Origin: Thiotrichales bacterium
GTDB lineage: Bacteria > Pseudomonadota > Gammaproteobacteria > Beggiatoales > Beggiatoaceae
DNA: 64,000 nucleotides
Assembly: GCA_016745035.1 (NCBI GenBank)
Contig: JADGDE010000002.1
Span: 62,433-126,432, forward strand
Direction: 5' to 3'
Both the position numbers and the translations under genes were made by a program. The notes under the pieces were generated by a model, which was not told the origin of the DNA, did no database searches, and saw nothing but the letters and a program-made list of their open reading frames with translations. Positions 9,241-17,770 of this stretch are shown here, piece by piece; the stretch's first letter is position 1; every line of letters begins with the position of its first letter.

Positions 9241-9852
9241 CAATCACCGTTAGCGTGATTTATCTTAGCTCATTCGAGCACATAAGTACTCCTATATTAA
9301 CTTCTTAGTACAGCTTCTTTTTTCCTTTCCTTTGTTTCAGATCAGTTAATGATATTTTCGCTAGCTTAATCCTTGTGATGTGAGCTATATCATGTCATGA
9401 ATTGAAAAAATGTTAGAATTTGAGCAGGTCATATTGAACTGAGATGAACAAGGTCATTTTCAGAGTCTATGTCAGATATGAATAAGCGGCTATAAACCTG
9501 CTGTGTTGAGGCTATCCGCGCTTTTAGTTGTTGTTACTTGCTTCACAAAACCACGGACAGTCTCAAAATATCTGATTTTCTTGATGACCTTTGTATCTAG
9601 TAGAAATTCTAAAAAAAACCAGCTAAACCTAAGGTTTAACTAAACAAAATTACTAAGAATGAGCAGCTTGCCCTAAAATAAGTTCAGTTTAGTTTGCTAT
9701 TAATCAAGGCATTTTATGAAATATGCCGATTTAGGCATTGCTATCTCGGTTAAAATTGCCTAGAATGCCCGCTCAAGTTGACCGAGGCGAGTCGCTGACG
9801 GATTGTTAGGCGGGCGCACTGTTGGGGTCTCTTGATGAAATACTATGATGAT
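9241..9852. other. Intergenic region holding a MITE-2 copy
   Basis: About 610 bases between two tRNA genes with no credible open frame. It contains the MITE-2 copy at 9463-9609. The last 80 bases before the tRNA-Thr-like gene are more G/C-rich (around CCGAGGCGAG and GGCGGGCGCAC) and may be its promoter region. Confidence 0.5.
9463..9609 (+). repeat. MITE-2, copy A
   Basis: About 147 bases starting GAGTCTATG. It aligns with the element inside ycjX (30188-30346, opposite strand) over several blocks: TATGAATAA, CCGCGCTTTTA, CACAAAACCACG, and a shared 17-base block beginning CTCAAAATATC. The right end (TAGAAATTC) has drifted from the left-end repeat, so this is an older copy. Confidence 0.7.
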
Positions 9853-9923
9853 GCCCTGATAGTTAAATGGTATAACCGTTGATTTGTAATCATCAATTGT
9901 GGGTTCGATTCCCTCTCGGGGCT
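9853..9923 (+). tRNA. tRNA-Thr-like gene (anticodon TGT), no CCA, imperfect stems
   Basis: A 71-base cloverleaf. The acceptor GCCCTGA/TCGGGGC has one G-U pair. The D arm is GTTA/TAAC with loop AATGGTA. The anticodon loop TTTGTAA gives TGT (Thr), and the T loop is TTCGATT. The anticodon stem (GTTGA/TCATC) and the T stem (GTGGG/CCCTC) each carry a T-T mismatch. The 3' end is CT followed by TACT, with no encoded CCA, unlike the other three tRNAs here. It may be a divergent, acquired or decaying tRNA. Confidence 0.6.
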
Positions 9924-10082
9924 TACTTTCCAAAATCCAAATCGTGGTAAATAGTTTTTTAATACAGCATATCGCCCGAATTGGGAGTATTGGCAGCTCG
10001 TTATGAAATTATCTAAACAATTTAGTTTTCAAATTTTCATTTGTGATGCCGCTAATCCATGTGCATCAACTTGGTTTAGTTC

Positions 10083-10478
10083 ATGACTGATAATAAGCCA
10101 ACCATCGTGGTGGTGGATGACAGTTCAACGTCAGTATCGCTGTATCAATTTAGCCTACAGTCTTTAGAAATTGATTTTGTCAGTTTCAATTCTCCCAGTG
10201 CGGCTTGGCCGTATTTGCAAGAAAATGCCCCTGATTTATTGTTTTTAGACATTATCATGCCAGGCATGGACGGTTTGACCTTTCTTGAACAAATTCGGGG
10301 ACTTTCACATCAGAAATCAACCCCTGTGATTATGGTCACCTCCAAAGATTATGCCCAAGACCGCTATATTGCGAAAAAGTTTGGGGCCTTGGATTTTTTA
10401 ATTAAACCGCTTAATGGTGAGAAAATCCGTACCCTAATTTATAAATACGCACGGGTTAAGCCCCCCATGTCCTCTTAA
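10083..10478 (+). CDS. Single-domain response regulator (CheY-like)
   Basis: 131 residues consisting of one receiver domain. The acidic pair DD lies near residue 12 (VVVDDSS), the phospho-acceptor is in LLFLDIIMPGMDG, the conserved T/S is in MVTSKDY, and K is in FLIKPLN. It has no DNA-binding or enzymatic output domain. Nine bases later comes a metallo-beta-lactamase-fold gene, so the pair is probably cotranscribed and may work together. The cognate kinase is not adjacent. Confidence 0.93.
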   Translation: MTDNKPTIVVVDDSSTSVSLYQFSLQSLEIDFVSFNSPSAAWPYLQENAPDLLFLDIIMPGMDGLTFLEQIRGLSHQKSTPVIMVTSKDYAQDRYIAKKFGALDFLIKPLNGEKIRTLIYKYARVKPPMSS

Positions 10479-10487
10479 GGTTTCAGC

Positions 10488-11417
10488 ATGTCTACAGCGC
10501 CAAATGCGACAACAGATTATTTACGCTTTTGGGGCGTTCGTGGCTCTTATCCCGCACCATTTGGTACGCATTTGAAAGTCGGCGGTAATACCTCTTGCGT
10601 TGAAATGCGCGTTGGTGATCATTTATTGATTTGCGATGGTGGCAGCGGTATTATCCCACTTGGCAATCAATTGATGGGACAACAAGGCATTCGCGAAGTT
10701 ACCATCATTTTGACCCATTATCATTGGGATCATATCTCCGGCTTACCTTTTTTTGTCCCTGCTTTTGTTCCCGGTTGGAAAGTTAATTTTTTTGGCCCTG
10801 GCAATTGCCCCGACGAAATCGAGCGGCGTATTTCAGGACAAATGCAAAACCCCTATTTCCCTGTCGAGGTCGAAACGTGGCTGGCTGATATTAATTATTT
10901 GACCGCTGATAATGGCATTATCGAGTATGGCCCGTTTCGGATTGAGTATTTTAATGTTCATCATCCCGGTACAACCTTTGGTTATCGCATCGAAACCGGT
11001 AAAAAAAGCATTGTCTATGTCTCTGATAATGAATTGGCCTTTATAGAGCAAACCTTGAGCGAGCGTGAAGCTGAATTTGCCCCAGAAGAATTATTGATGA
11101 TTGAGGCAATGATGGAAGAAGAGCGCAATAAATCACTGGCTTATGTCAATGATGTCGATATTTTTATCCATGATGCGCAATATACCGTTGATGATTACAA
11201 CAAAAAACGCGGCTGGGGACATTCTTGCTATTTGGATTCGCTCGATTTTGCTATGGATGCACGGGTTAAAGACTATTATTTATTCCACGTCGATCCGAAC
11301 TATAACGATGAAAAAATCGAAGCCTTGCACCGTGATTCGGTCAATATCTTGGGTGATAAGCAAAGTGCCACCCGCTGTCACATTGCCCGCGAAGGCATGA
11401 TGCTGGACTTAAGCTAG
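10488..11417 (+). CDS. MBL-fold metallohydrolase
   Basis: 309 residues. The N-terminal WGVRGSYPAP with GGNTSC and the metal motif THYHWDH (HxHxDH) place it in the metallo-beta-lactamase fold, in the PhnP/RNase Z-like branch that hydrolyses phosphodiesters. Further ligands are probably HHPG near residue 160 and the aspartate of VSDNE. Homologues in signalling bacteria often accompany receiver domains, as here. Cyclic nucleotide or related phosphodiester substrates are plausible but unproven. Its TAG overlaps the GTG of the next gene by one base. Confidence 0.85.
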   Translation: MSTAPNATTDYLRFWGVRGSYPAPFGTHLKVGGNTSCVEMRVGDHLLICDGGSGIIPLGNQLMGQQGIREVTIILTHYHWDHISGLPFFVPAFVPGWKVNFFGPGNCPDEIERRISGQMQNPYFPVEVETWLADINYLTADNGIIEYGPFRIEYFNVHHPGTTFGYRIETGKKSIVYVSDNELAFIEQTLSEREAEFAPEELLMIEAMMEEERNKSLAYVNDVDIFIHDAQYTVDDYNKKRGWGHSCYLDSLDFAMDARVKDYYLFHVDPNYNDEKIEALHRDSVNILGDKQSATRCHIAREGMMLDLS

Positions 11418-11947
11418 TGCCAAAAATCTATACTCGGACTGGCGACAAAGGTCAGACCGGATTGGCAACAGGCGCGAGATTAGCTAAACACAGCCTTGAG
11501 ATTCACAACCTCGGCGATGTCGATGAACTCAATTGTCAGCTTGGCGTATTGGCAGCCTACCTTGATACTCCCTCAATTCAAGCCGAATTATCACAGATTC
11601 AGGCTTTATTATTTGAAATTGGCGCTGAACTGGCAACAGAAAAGCCAACGATTAAAGCCGATGATAGCCTCGTGCTTGAGCAACAAATTGATAGCTATCA
11701 GCAACAACTCCCCGCTTTAACCCATTTTATTCTCCCAGCAGGCTCGGTTGCTATCAGTCATTGTCATTTAGCCCGCGCTGTTTGCCGCCGTGCTGAGCGT
11801 AGTCTGAGCCAGTTAGCCAGCAAAAAAAGCATTAATCCGTTCACGCAGCAATATTTGAATCGTTTATCTGATTATTTGTTTGTGCTCGCTCGCTATATTG
11901 GCAAAGAAAATCATATTGAGGAGCAAGCATGGAAAATGCGTCCCTAA
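11417..11947 (+). CDS. Cob(I)alamin adenosyltransferase, PduO type
   Basis: 176 residues. It begins PKIYTRTGDKGQTGL, the ATP-binding signature of PduO/MMAB adenosyltransferases, followed by HNLGDVDELNCQLG and RAVCRRAERS. It transfers the adenosyl group of ATP to cob(I)alamin to make coenzyme B12. The GTG start overlaps the preceding stop by one base (TAGTG). The overlap of 19 bases with the next gene suggests translational coupling rather than shared function. Confidence 0.93.
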   Translation: MPKIYTRTGDKGQTGLATGARLAKHSLEIHNLGDVDELNCQLGVLAAYLDTPSIQAELSQIQALLFEIGAELATEKPTIKADDSLVLEQQIDSYQQQLPALTHFILPAGSVAISHCHLARAVCRRAERSLSQLASKKSINPFTQQYLNRLSDYLFVLARYIGKENHIEEQAWKMRP

Positions 11948-13857
11948 CCTCCTCTTCTCGCTATTATGGACTCGGATTTGTTCTGCTGATTTTATTTAGT
12001 GCTTGGTGGTATTATCCGGGCACGAATGGCGATTTTATCCTTGATGATGTGCCTAATCTTGAAGGCTTGGCTGAGATTCAGCCTGAGCATTTTTGGCATG
12101 ATGCACGGCAATTTATCGTCGATGGCAATGCCGGCATGGCAGGGCGTTCGGTTTCCTTATTGAGCTTTGCCCTGCAAGCCGACGCATGGCCAAACCCCAG
12201 CGCTTTTAAGCGCGTTAATCTTATCCTCCACCTAGTCAATGCCTTGCTTATCGCCTATTTGCTACTGCTGTGGGGGCGCATCCAAGGCTTGCCGCAGGCA
12301 AAAGTACAAGTCCCGATTCTCATTATTACCGCCATTTGGTTGCTAAGCCCGATTCAAGCCTCGACGGTGTTATACGTGATTCAACGCATGACCCAGCTTA
12401 CCGTCTTATTTACCTTGCTTGGACTGATTTTTTATAGCCACGGGCGCTATTTATGTATGCAAGGGCGGCTGCGTTGGGGCTATGTGAGCGCGACTATCGG
12501 CATTGCTGTGATGGGGATTCTCGCCATTTTAAGCAAAGAGAACGGCGCTTTATTGGTGGTTTATGCGGCGGTGTTAGAATTAACGCTGTGGCAATCTTTA
12601 GCTGTGCCGCCTTATTGGCGCTGGTGGCGGCGTATATTTATTTATAGCCCGGTTGTGATTTTGCTTGCCTATTTTGCCTTTGTTTATTCATACCAAGGCT
12701 ATGCTGACCAAGCTTTTACTATGCAAGAGCGCCTCTATACTCAAGGGCGGATTTTATGGGATTACCTCTATAAATTATGGCTACCTTTAACTCAGAATTT
12801 TGGTTTATTTCATGATGGCTTTTCGCTCTCACAGAGTCTTTTTAACCCTGTAAGCACCGCGGTTGCCCTGCTTGCATGGTTGGTCTTAATCGCCTTGGCA
12901 TGGTGGCAGCGACGCGCTTATCCTTTGCTCGCTTTTGCTTTGCTGTGGTACTTGGGTGGACACAGTTTAGAGTCCAGTGTTGTGCCTTTGCAGCTCTATT
13001 TTGAACACCGCAATTATTTACCGCTGTTAGGCCCTGTAGCGGCGGTGGTGTATTTTCTTTATCTACTCTGGCAAAAACACGCCAGACAACGGCGCATTAT
13101 TGCCATGATTGCCGTGTCGTGGTTTTTACTGATGCTCTTTAGCAGCGCTCAAGAAATTAAGCTATGGCAAAACCCCGTCGCCCAAGCATTATACTGGGCA
13201 GAAAATCACCCCAATTCCCGCTATGCTCAGTCCCATGCTGCCTCAACCATGGTCAAACTCAATCAGGTTGAACGGGCAGATAGCTATTATCGCCATATGC
13301 AAAACACTTTTGCCGAGGACAGCTCGCCGCGCTTATTTCGCTTAAGCCTGCATTGCTTGGCTGCCCATATTCCCGCGCCATCCCATGCGGACATATTGCA
13401 ACAACTCGCCAGCAGCCGTCATGATGGTGGCACAGACTCGGTATTACAGCACTTATACCAACAACAAAAACAACAGCAATGCCCCAGTGTGCTCTCAGAT
13501 ACTTTACTGCTAGAGATATTTCAACAAATTCTCGACAAGGCTCCTTGGTCAGAGCAGAGAAAAGCCCATACCTATTTCTTAAAAGCCCATGTTCATGCCG
13601 ATAACAAAGCCTATTCGCAAGCTATCAGCGCCATAGAACACGCCTTTGCCGCGGGCTTAGCTCTGGCGAATGACAGTAAAATCAAACACATCACATGGCT
13701 GTTAGAATCAAAACGCTATCAAGCAGCTCGCCAAGCCATTCAACAAATGCGACAAGGTTTGCGCGTGGTTGATAAACCCAGCTATGAGCCACGTTTACAA
13801 GAACTGACTCAAATTGCCGACTTTTTAGAGCAACAAGCTGCGCCTGCATCTTGGTAG
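11929..13857 (+). CDS. Polytopic membrane protein with C-terminal TPR region (TMTC-like)
   Basis: 642 residues. Residues 1-420 hold about ten TM helices; the first extracytoplasmic loop has FILDDVPNL, and the Asp-Asp is characteristic of GT-C-fold lipid-linked sugar transferases such as TMTC and related bacterial proteins. Residues about 425-640 are soluble and helical with TPR-like periodicity (AQSHAASTMVKLNQ, YSQAISAIEHAFAAG). It may glycosylate exported proteins. The start has GAGGAG 5 bases upstream. No glycan gene cluster is adjacent, so the substrate is unknown. Confidence 0.7.
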   Translation: MENASLTSSSRYYGLGFVLLILFSAWWYYPGTNGDFILDDVPNLEGLAEIQPEHFWHDARQFIVDGNAGMAGRSVSLLSFALQADAWPNPSAFKRVNLILHLVNALLIAYLLLLWGRIQGLPQAKVQVPILIITAIWLLSPIQASTVLYVIQRMTQLTVLFTLLGLIFYSHGRYLCMQGRLRWGYVSATIGIAVMGILAILSKENGALLVVYAAVLELTLWQSLAVPPYWRWWRRIFIYSPVVILLAYFAFVYSYQGYADQAFTMQERLYTQGRILWDYLYKLWLPLTQNFGLFHDGFSLSQSLFNPVSTAVALLAWLVLIALAWWQRRAYPLLAFALLWYLGGHSLESSVVPLQLYFEHRNYLPLLGPVAAVVYFLYLLWQKHARQRRIIAMIAVSWFLLMLFSSAQEIKLWQNPVAQALYWAENHPNSRYAQSHAASTMVKLNQVERADSYYRHMQNTFAEDSSPRLFRLSLHCLAAHIPAPSHADILQQLASSRHDGGTDSVLQHLYQQQKQQQCPSVLSDTLLLEIFQQILDKAPWSEQRKAHTYFLKAHVHADNKAYSQAISAIEHAFAAGLALANDSKIKHITWLLESKRYQAARQAIQQMRQGLRVVDKPSYEPRLQELTQIADFLEQQAAPASW

Positions 13858-13920
13858 CTGAACCTAGTTTGCGTTATGATGCAAGGCAAATAAATTCAAA
13901 TGGAGCTTAGGAATATTGCC

Positions 13921-14724
13921 ATGAAAAAATCATTGTTTGCCTGTTGCGTTTTATTGGCTTTGCAATCAGTACAAGCTGAGACCCTTATTTTAGCCAATGG
14001 CGAGCCGATGAGCGCCGATTATTCCGGCATGGGAACGGCCACTTGGGATAATGGCGATGCCTACGAAGGACAATTTGAACTCGGTAAACGCCACGGCACA
14101 GGCACGTATACATGGAAAAATGGCGACCAATATCAAGGTGACTACAACAATTCTATCCGCGAAGGTAAAGGCAGCTATAGTTGGACTGATGGCAAACGCT
14201 ATGAAGGCGATTGGCAACAAGGCGAGCGCACTGGCAAAGGCATCTACACTTGGCCAAACGGCAACCGTTATGAGGGCGATTTTAAGGCAGACAACCGCAC
14301 AGGGCAAGGTACGCTCAAATGGCATAATGGCGATGAGTACACAGGCGACTTTGTCAATGACGAACGCACTGGCACAGGTGTATATCAATGGCAAAATGGT
14401 GACCGTTACGAAGGCGGTTATGTGCAAGGCAAGCGCCACGGTCAAGGGGTATACAGCTGGAAAAGTGGTAATCGCTATGAAGGGGCATGGGAAAACAACC
14501 AACGCCAAGGGCAGGGCACATATACCTGGACCACAGGCGAAACCTACCAAGGTGAATTTCTCAACAACCAGCGTCACGGTCAAGGCGTGATGACCTCAGC
14601 TTATGGCGACCGTTACGAAGGCGGTTTTGCCCATGACAAACGCGAGGGAGAAGGCGTATTGATTTGGAGCAATGGCACCCGCCATCCAGTATTTTTCCGC
14701 CAAGGTGTGCGCCAACCTAAATAA
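13921..14724 (+). CDS. Secreted MORN-repeat protein
   Basis: 267 residues from the ATG at 13921, which has AGGA 8 bases upstream; an in-frame ATG at 13900 lacks a site. A signal peptide (MKKSLFACCVLLALQSVQA) is followed by nine full and one partial 23-residue MORN repeats with the pattern GxGxYxWxNGxxYEGxxxxxxR. MORN repeats form long beta-hairpin rods that bind partners or membranes; here the protein would sit in the periplasm or on the surface. It is essentially all repeat, with no attached kinase or enzyme. A MITE-1 copy begins immediately after the stop codon. Confidence 0.9.
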   Translation: MKKSLFACCVLLALQSVQAETLILANGEPMSADYSGMGTATWDNGDAYEGQFELGKRHGTGTYTWKNGDQYQGDYNNSIREGKGSYSWTDGKRYEGDWQQGERTGKGIYTWPNGNRYEGDFKADNRTGQGTLKWHNGDEYTGDFVNDERTGTGVYQWQNGDRYEGGYVQGKRHGQGVYSWKSGNRYEGAWENNQRQGQGTYTWTTGETYQGEFLNNQRHGQGVMTSAYGDRYEGGFAHDKREGEGVLIWSNGTRHPVFFRQGVRQPK

Positions 14725-14797
14725 CGGATGTTACGCAAAGGCTTCACTAGGTAGGTGGGAAATCAGCATTTTGTGATAAAAACTGACTTAGTGCATG
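14725..14797 (+). repeat. MITE-1, partial copy
   Basis: Starts CGGATGTTACGCAAAGGCTTC and then jumps to the other half (CTAGGTAGGTGGGAAATC, TTTTGTGATAAAAACTGAC, TTAGTGCAT), so the middle third is deleted. It abuts the stop codon of the MORN gene. Confidence 0.75.
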
Positions 14798-14828
14798 AAT
14801 TAATTTATGCAACTGCCTTTGCCACACC

Positions 14829-15022
14829 GATAGCCCTGAAAGGGCGTAATTAATAAAGCCTAGGGCAACGCCCTAGGATAGGGAAAATAATGATGGTTAA
14901 GCCCTGAAGGGGCGACATAAAAATACGAAAGTTATATCGCCCCTTCAGGGCTGAAATATATTGACATCAATCACCTAGGGCGTTGCCCTAGGCTATATAA
15001 ATGTCGCCCCGTTGGGGCTTTT
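14829..15022. repeat. Cluster of nested palindromes
   Basis: About 190 bases made of repeated G/C-rich palindromic units: GCCCTGAAAGGGCG, CCTAGGGCAACGCCCTAGG, an inverted pair GCCCTGAAGGGGCGA / TCGCCCCTTCAGGGC, CCTAGGGCGTTGCCCTAGG and GCCCCGTTGGGGC. They would fold into several strong hairpins on either strand. They lie between two MITE-1 fragments. It is probably a REP/BIME-like intergenic repeat; no transposase is associated. Confidence 0.75.
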
Positions 15023-15023
15023 A

Positions 15024-15046
15024 ACTGATGTTACGCAAAGGCTTCT
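15024..15046 (+). repeat. MITE-1, left-end fragment
   Basis: A 23-base remnant with the intact left terminal repeat (ACTGATGTTACGC followed by AAAGGCTTCT), directly after the palindrome cluster. Confidence 0.7.
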
Positions 15047-15174
15047 GACATCACTCAAGCGTGGTTAAAGCCACGCCTCCCCCAGATTATTTTCTCCCCG
15101 CTCAACCTTGAAATATTCTATCTCAGACCGATACAAGCAGATAGAAACGTTTTTACACTTATCGAGACACATTG

Positions 15175-15489
15175 ATGAAAAATAATATTGATTGGAAACA
15201 ACTGCAAGAACACGTATTTTTTGGCCCGACATGGCTGCGCGGCTTTTTTACCCTTATGTTTGCGGCGATTTATTTTATTGTACGTATCTTGGTGTGCGCA
15301 GTGGCGATTTTTCAATTCTTAACCCTAGTCTTCACCGGCAAACTCAATGCGCAATTATTAAGTTTTGGTGAGAGCTTAAGCCAATACAATTATGAAATTG
15401 CCCGCTATTTAACCTTTAACGTCGAAAAACGCCCTTTCCCCTTAGATAATCCTTGGCCCAGCGCCAAACAAAAGGTAGATGTCGAATGA
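15175..15489 (+). CDS. DUF4389 domain membrane protein
   Basis: 104 residues. One long hydrophobic stretch (FFTLMFAAIYFIVRILVCAV) is followed by FLTLVFTGK and the SQYNYEIARYLTFN motif typical of DUF4389. Function unknown. The ATG at 15175 is used rather than the TTG one codon before. The last codons overlap the ygfZ start as ATGA, marking it as the first gene of a four-gene overlapping operon. Confidence 0.85.
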   Translation: MKNNIDWKQLQEHVFFGPTWLRGFFTLMFAAIYFIVRILVCAVAIFQFLTLVFTGKLNAQLLSFGESLSQYNYEIARYLTFNVEKRPFPLDNPWPSAKQKVDVE

Positions 15490-16460
15490 GCTGGCAAGAC
15501 TTAAGCGGCACTCACTGTGATGCGCAAGGCTGTGTGTTGGATTTTGGCGATAGCCATGCAGAAAAACAAACGGCTTTGGCTGGCGAATTGGTTTGCGCAC
15601 CGTTGGACTTGGCGATTATCGACGTTAGCGGTGCTGATGCGATGCAACTTTTACAAGGGCAGCTAACTTGCGATGTTAAAGAAGTCAGCGACACCCAAAG
15701 CCGCTTAGGCGCTTGGTGTACCCCGAAAGGGCGCATCACCGTGCTGTTTCGCCTCTATAAACAAGGCGATAGCTACCGACTTATCGTGCCCCAATTTCAA
15801 CTCGAATATTGCCTTAAGCGCCTACAAATGTTCGTGTTTCGCTCTGATGTCACGCTCAAAGGCTTAGACGCGAAAGTTGTGGGCTACAGTGGGTTAGACT
15901 TGGACTTAAGCACCGATGAAGTTAAAAGTCAAGATAACGGGCTTTATATTCGCCTCGCAGGCAGCAGGCTGTTTTATTGCGTTAGCCCAGCCGAGAGTGC
16001 TTGGCAACAGAACGATGCGAAAGCCATTGGCACACAAGCGTGGCAGTTATTAACAATTGAAGCCGGTTTAAGCCAAATCAGCGAACCAACCGTCGATGCC
16101 TTTATCCCGCAAATGCTGCACCTGCCCGCGCTTAATGCCGTCAGCTTCACCAAAGGCTGCTACACCGGACAAGAAGTGGTTGCCCGCACCCATTACCTCG
16201 GTAAAGTTAAACGCCAACTTTATCGAGCGCATAGCCAAGGCGCGTGCCCTGCGGCAGGTGCAGAATTATTCAGCACCGAGGACACCCGTGGACAAAGCGC
16301 AGGCCTTGTTGTTCAAGCCCAAGCGCATCCCGATGGCGGTTGCCGCCTCTTATTGGTTGCCCAAGATAAACTCATCACCGCAGACGCTGTGCGTTTACAT
16401 AGCAGCGAGGGTGATAGCTTAAACATCTTAGATTTGCCGTATAACACGGAGGCGAGTTGA
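15486..16460 (+). CDS. ygfZ: tRNA-modifying protein YgfZ (folate-binding, GcvT-like)
   Basis: 324 residues from the ATG at 15486, which overlaps the previous stop (ATGA); eleven upstream codons of the open frame were discarded. It contains LDLAIIDVSGADAMQLLQGQ and the family signature KGCYTGQEVVAR, whose cysteine is essential in E. coli YgfZ. YgfZ is a tetrahydrofolate-dependent protein that helps maintain certain Fe-S enzymes, including MiaB. Its TGA overlaps the start of the haemoglobin gene. Confidence 0.93.
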   Translation: MSWQDLSGTHCDAQGCVLDFGDSHAEKQTALAGELVCAPLDLAIIDVSGADAMQLLQGQLTCDVKEVSDTQSRLGAWCTPKGRITVLFRLYKQGDSYRLIVPQFQLEYCLKRLQMFVFRSDVTLKGLDAKVVGYSGLDLDLSTDEVKSQDNGLYIRLAGSRLFYCVSPAESAWQQNDAKAIGTQAWQLLTIEAGLSQISEPTVDAFIPQMLHLPALNAVSFTKGCYTGQEVVARTHYLGKVKRQLYRAHSQGACPAAGAELFSTEDTRGQSAGLVVQAQAHPDGGCRLLLVAQDKLITADAVRLHSSEGDSLNILDLPYNTEAS

Positions 16461-16876
16461 TGCAATCGCATTATGAACAAATAGGTGGTGAGGCAACGGT
16501 GCGAGCCTTAAGCAAAGCCTTTTATCAACACATGAATGATGAGGCTGACTTTGCGGGCATACGGCGTATGCATGGCGATGATTTAGCCCATATCGAACAA
16601 GTTTTGTTTGAATTTCTCTCCGGTTGGCTGGGCGGTCCGCAGTTATATGTGGAAAAATATGGCCATCCGCGTTTGCGTCAACGGCATTTACCTTTTAGTA
16701 TTGGTGTTGCTGAACGCGATCAATGGTTGCAATGCATGGATAAGGCTTTAGTTGAGGTAGGGATTGCCGAACTGCTACGAGCAGACTTGCAACAGGCTTT
16801 TTTTAAGACAGCTGATTTTATGCGTAACCGCCAAGAAGGTGCGCCAGTGTCGAAACCATTTGCGGATTTAACATGA
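16460..16876 (+). CDS. Group II truncated haemoglobin
   Basis: 138 residues. It begins with an EQIGGEATVRALSKAFYQHM helix and continues through FLSGWLGGPQLYVEKYGHPRLRQRHLPF, the E-F region of TrHbII (GlbO) with the F-helix proximal histidine and the conserved Trp. It binds O2 or NO on haem. The ATG at 16460 shares a base with the ygfZ stop (TGATG). Co-location with an Fe-S-protecting YgfZ suggests an oxygen or NO defence role, but that is inference. Confidence 0.93.
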   Translation: MQSHYEQIGGEATVRALSKAFYQHMNDEADFAGIRRMHGDDLAHIEQVLFEFLSGWLGGPQLYVEKYGHPRLRQRHLPFSIGVAERDQWLQCMDKALVEVGIAELLRADLQQAFFKTADFMRNRQEGAPVSKPFADLT

Positions 16877-17436
16877 CTTTTCCCACGCTAGAACATATCC
16901 AACAAGTTGAAGCTGAAGCTGAGCTGCTTTTCTCACAAACCGAAGTCGAAGCGGCACTTGCGCAAATGGCAGCGGCTATCAATGCCGAACTCAAAGACCA
17001 AAACCCTTTGTGCATGAGCATCTTAAATGGCGGGCTAATCACTGGCGGTTTATTAATCCCTCAGCTCAACTTCCCTTTGCAAATGGACACCTTACAAGCT
17101 AGCCGCTATCGAGATACCACCGAGGGCGGCACACATATGAACTGGAAAAAATATCCCGACCAATCGCTAGCAGGTCGCTGCGTGTTATTAATCGATGATA
17201 TTTTAGACCAAGGGCTGACCTTACAAGCGGTCTACGAATATTGCCAAGAACAAGGGGCAAGCAAAATTTATAGCGCCGTGTTGTTAGATAAAGCTGAGGC
17301 GCGCTTGCCCGGCGGGGTAGAACAAGCTGATTTTGTTGGGCTAACGGTGGCAAATCGCTACGTGTTTGGCTATGGGCTGGATTATTACAGCTACTTGCGC
17401 AATGTAGCCGGGATTTATGCAGTTAAAGGATCTTAA
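16873..17436 (+). CDS. Hypoxanthine-guanine phosphoribosyltransferase
   Basis: 187 residues. It has the PRPP-binding signature VLLIDDILDQGLTL (acidic pair plus flexible loop) and the early SILNGGLITGG PPi loop. It salvages hypoxanthine and guanine to IMP and GMP using PRPP. This divergent HPRT branch is common in beta- and gammaproteobacteria. It overlaps the haemoglobin stop by four bases (ATGA) and ends the operon. Confidence 0.92.
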   Translation: MTFPTLEHIQQVEAEAELLFSQTEVEAALAQMAAAINAELKDQNPLCMSILNGGLITGGLLIPQLNFPLQMDTLQASRYRDTTEGGTHMNWKKYPDQSLAGRCVLLIDDILDQGLTLQAVYEYCQEQGASKIYSAVLLDKAEARLPGGVEQADFVGLTVANRYVFGYGLDYYSYLRNVAGIYAVKGS

Positions 17437-17770
17437 AGCCTATTTTTGTCATAATATAGTGACTTCCACCTGTCTAGTCGTATTTAGTCGTGGAGCAATG
17501 GTGTTTTTTTTGCCTTTTGGGGCAAAAAAGAAGCCTTTGCGTCACATTAGATACTAAGCTGTTACCCATCGCACAGATGGCGTAAAAAACGATCAATCCT
17601 TGTGCTTTTCACAAAACACTTTATCCTAGTGTTTAAGTGCTTGTTTCAGATCATGCCACAATGACCCTTCTCTCAAGGTCACTATTAGTGGGTTTAATGC
17701 TCACCTTATACCCCTCCGTTTTGTCACTTATCCCTGTATAGTTGGCTCAGCGCACAACACACAGGTTTAT
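17437..17770. other. Intergenic region with MITE-1 remnant
   Basis: About 330 bases. The first third is the MITE-1 copy at 17442. The rest is AT-rich leader in front of the methyltransferase with no open frame. Confidence 0.5.
17442..17550 (-). repeat. MITE-1, 5'-truncated copy
   Basis: Lacks the left terminal repeat but keeps the interior (TTGTCATAATATAGTG, CCACCTGTCTAGT, GTGGAGCAATGG, the hairpin GCCTTTTGGGGC, AAGAAGCCTTTGCG) and a right end GCGTCACATTAG. Same orientation as the copy at 3927. Confidence 0.75.

Noticed and set aside
13990-14583. Long antisense frame (197 codons) and a second sense frame over the MORN gene
   Set aside because: Repetitive coding sequence keeps other frames open; only the MORN frame has a start site, signal peptide and motifs.
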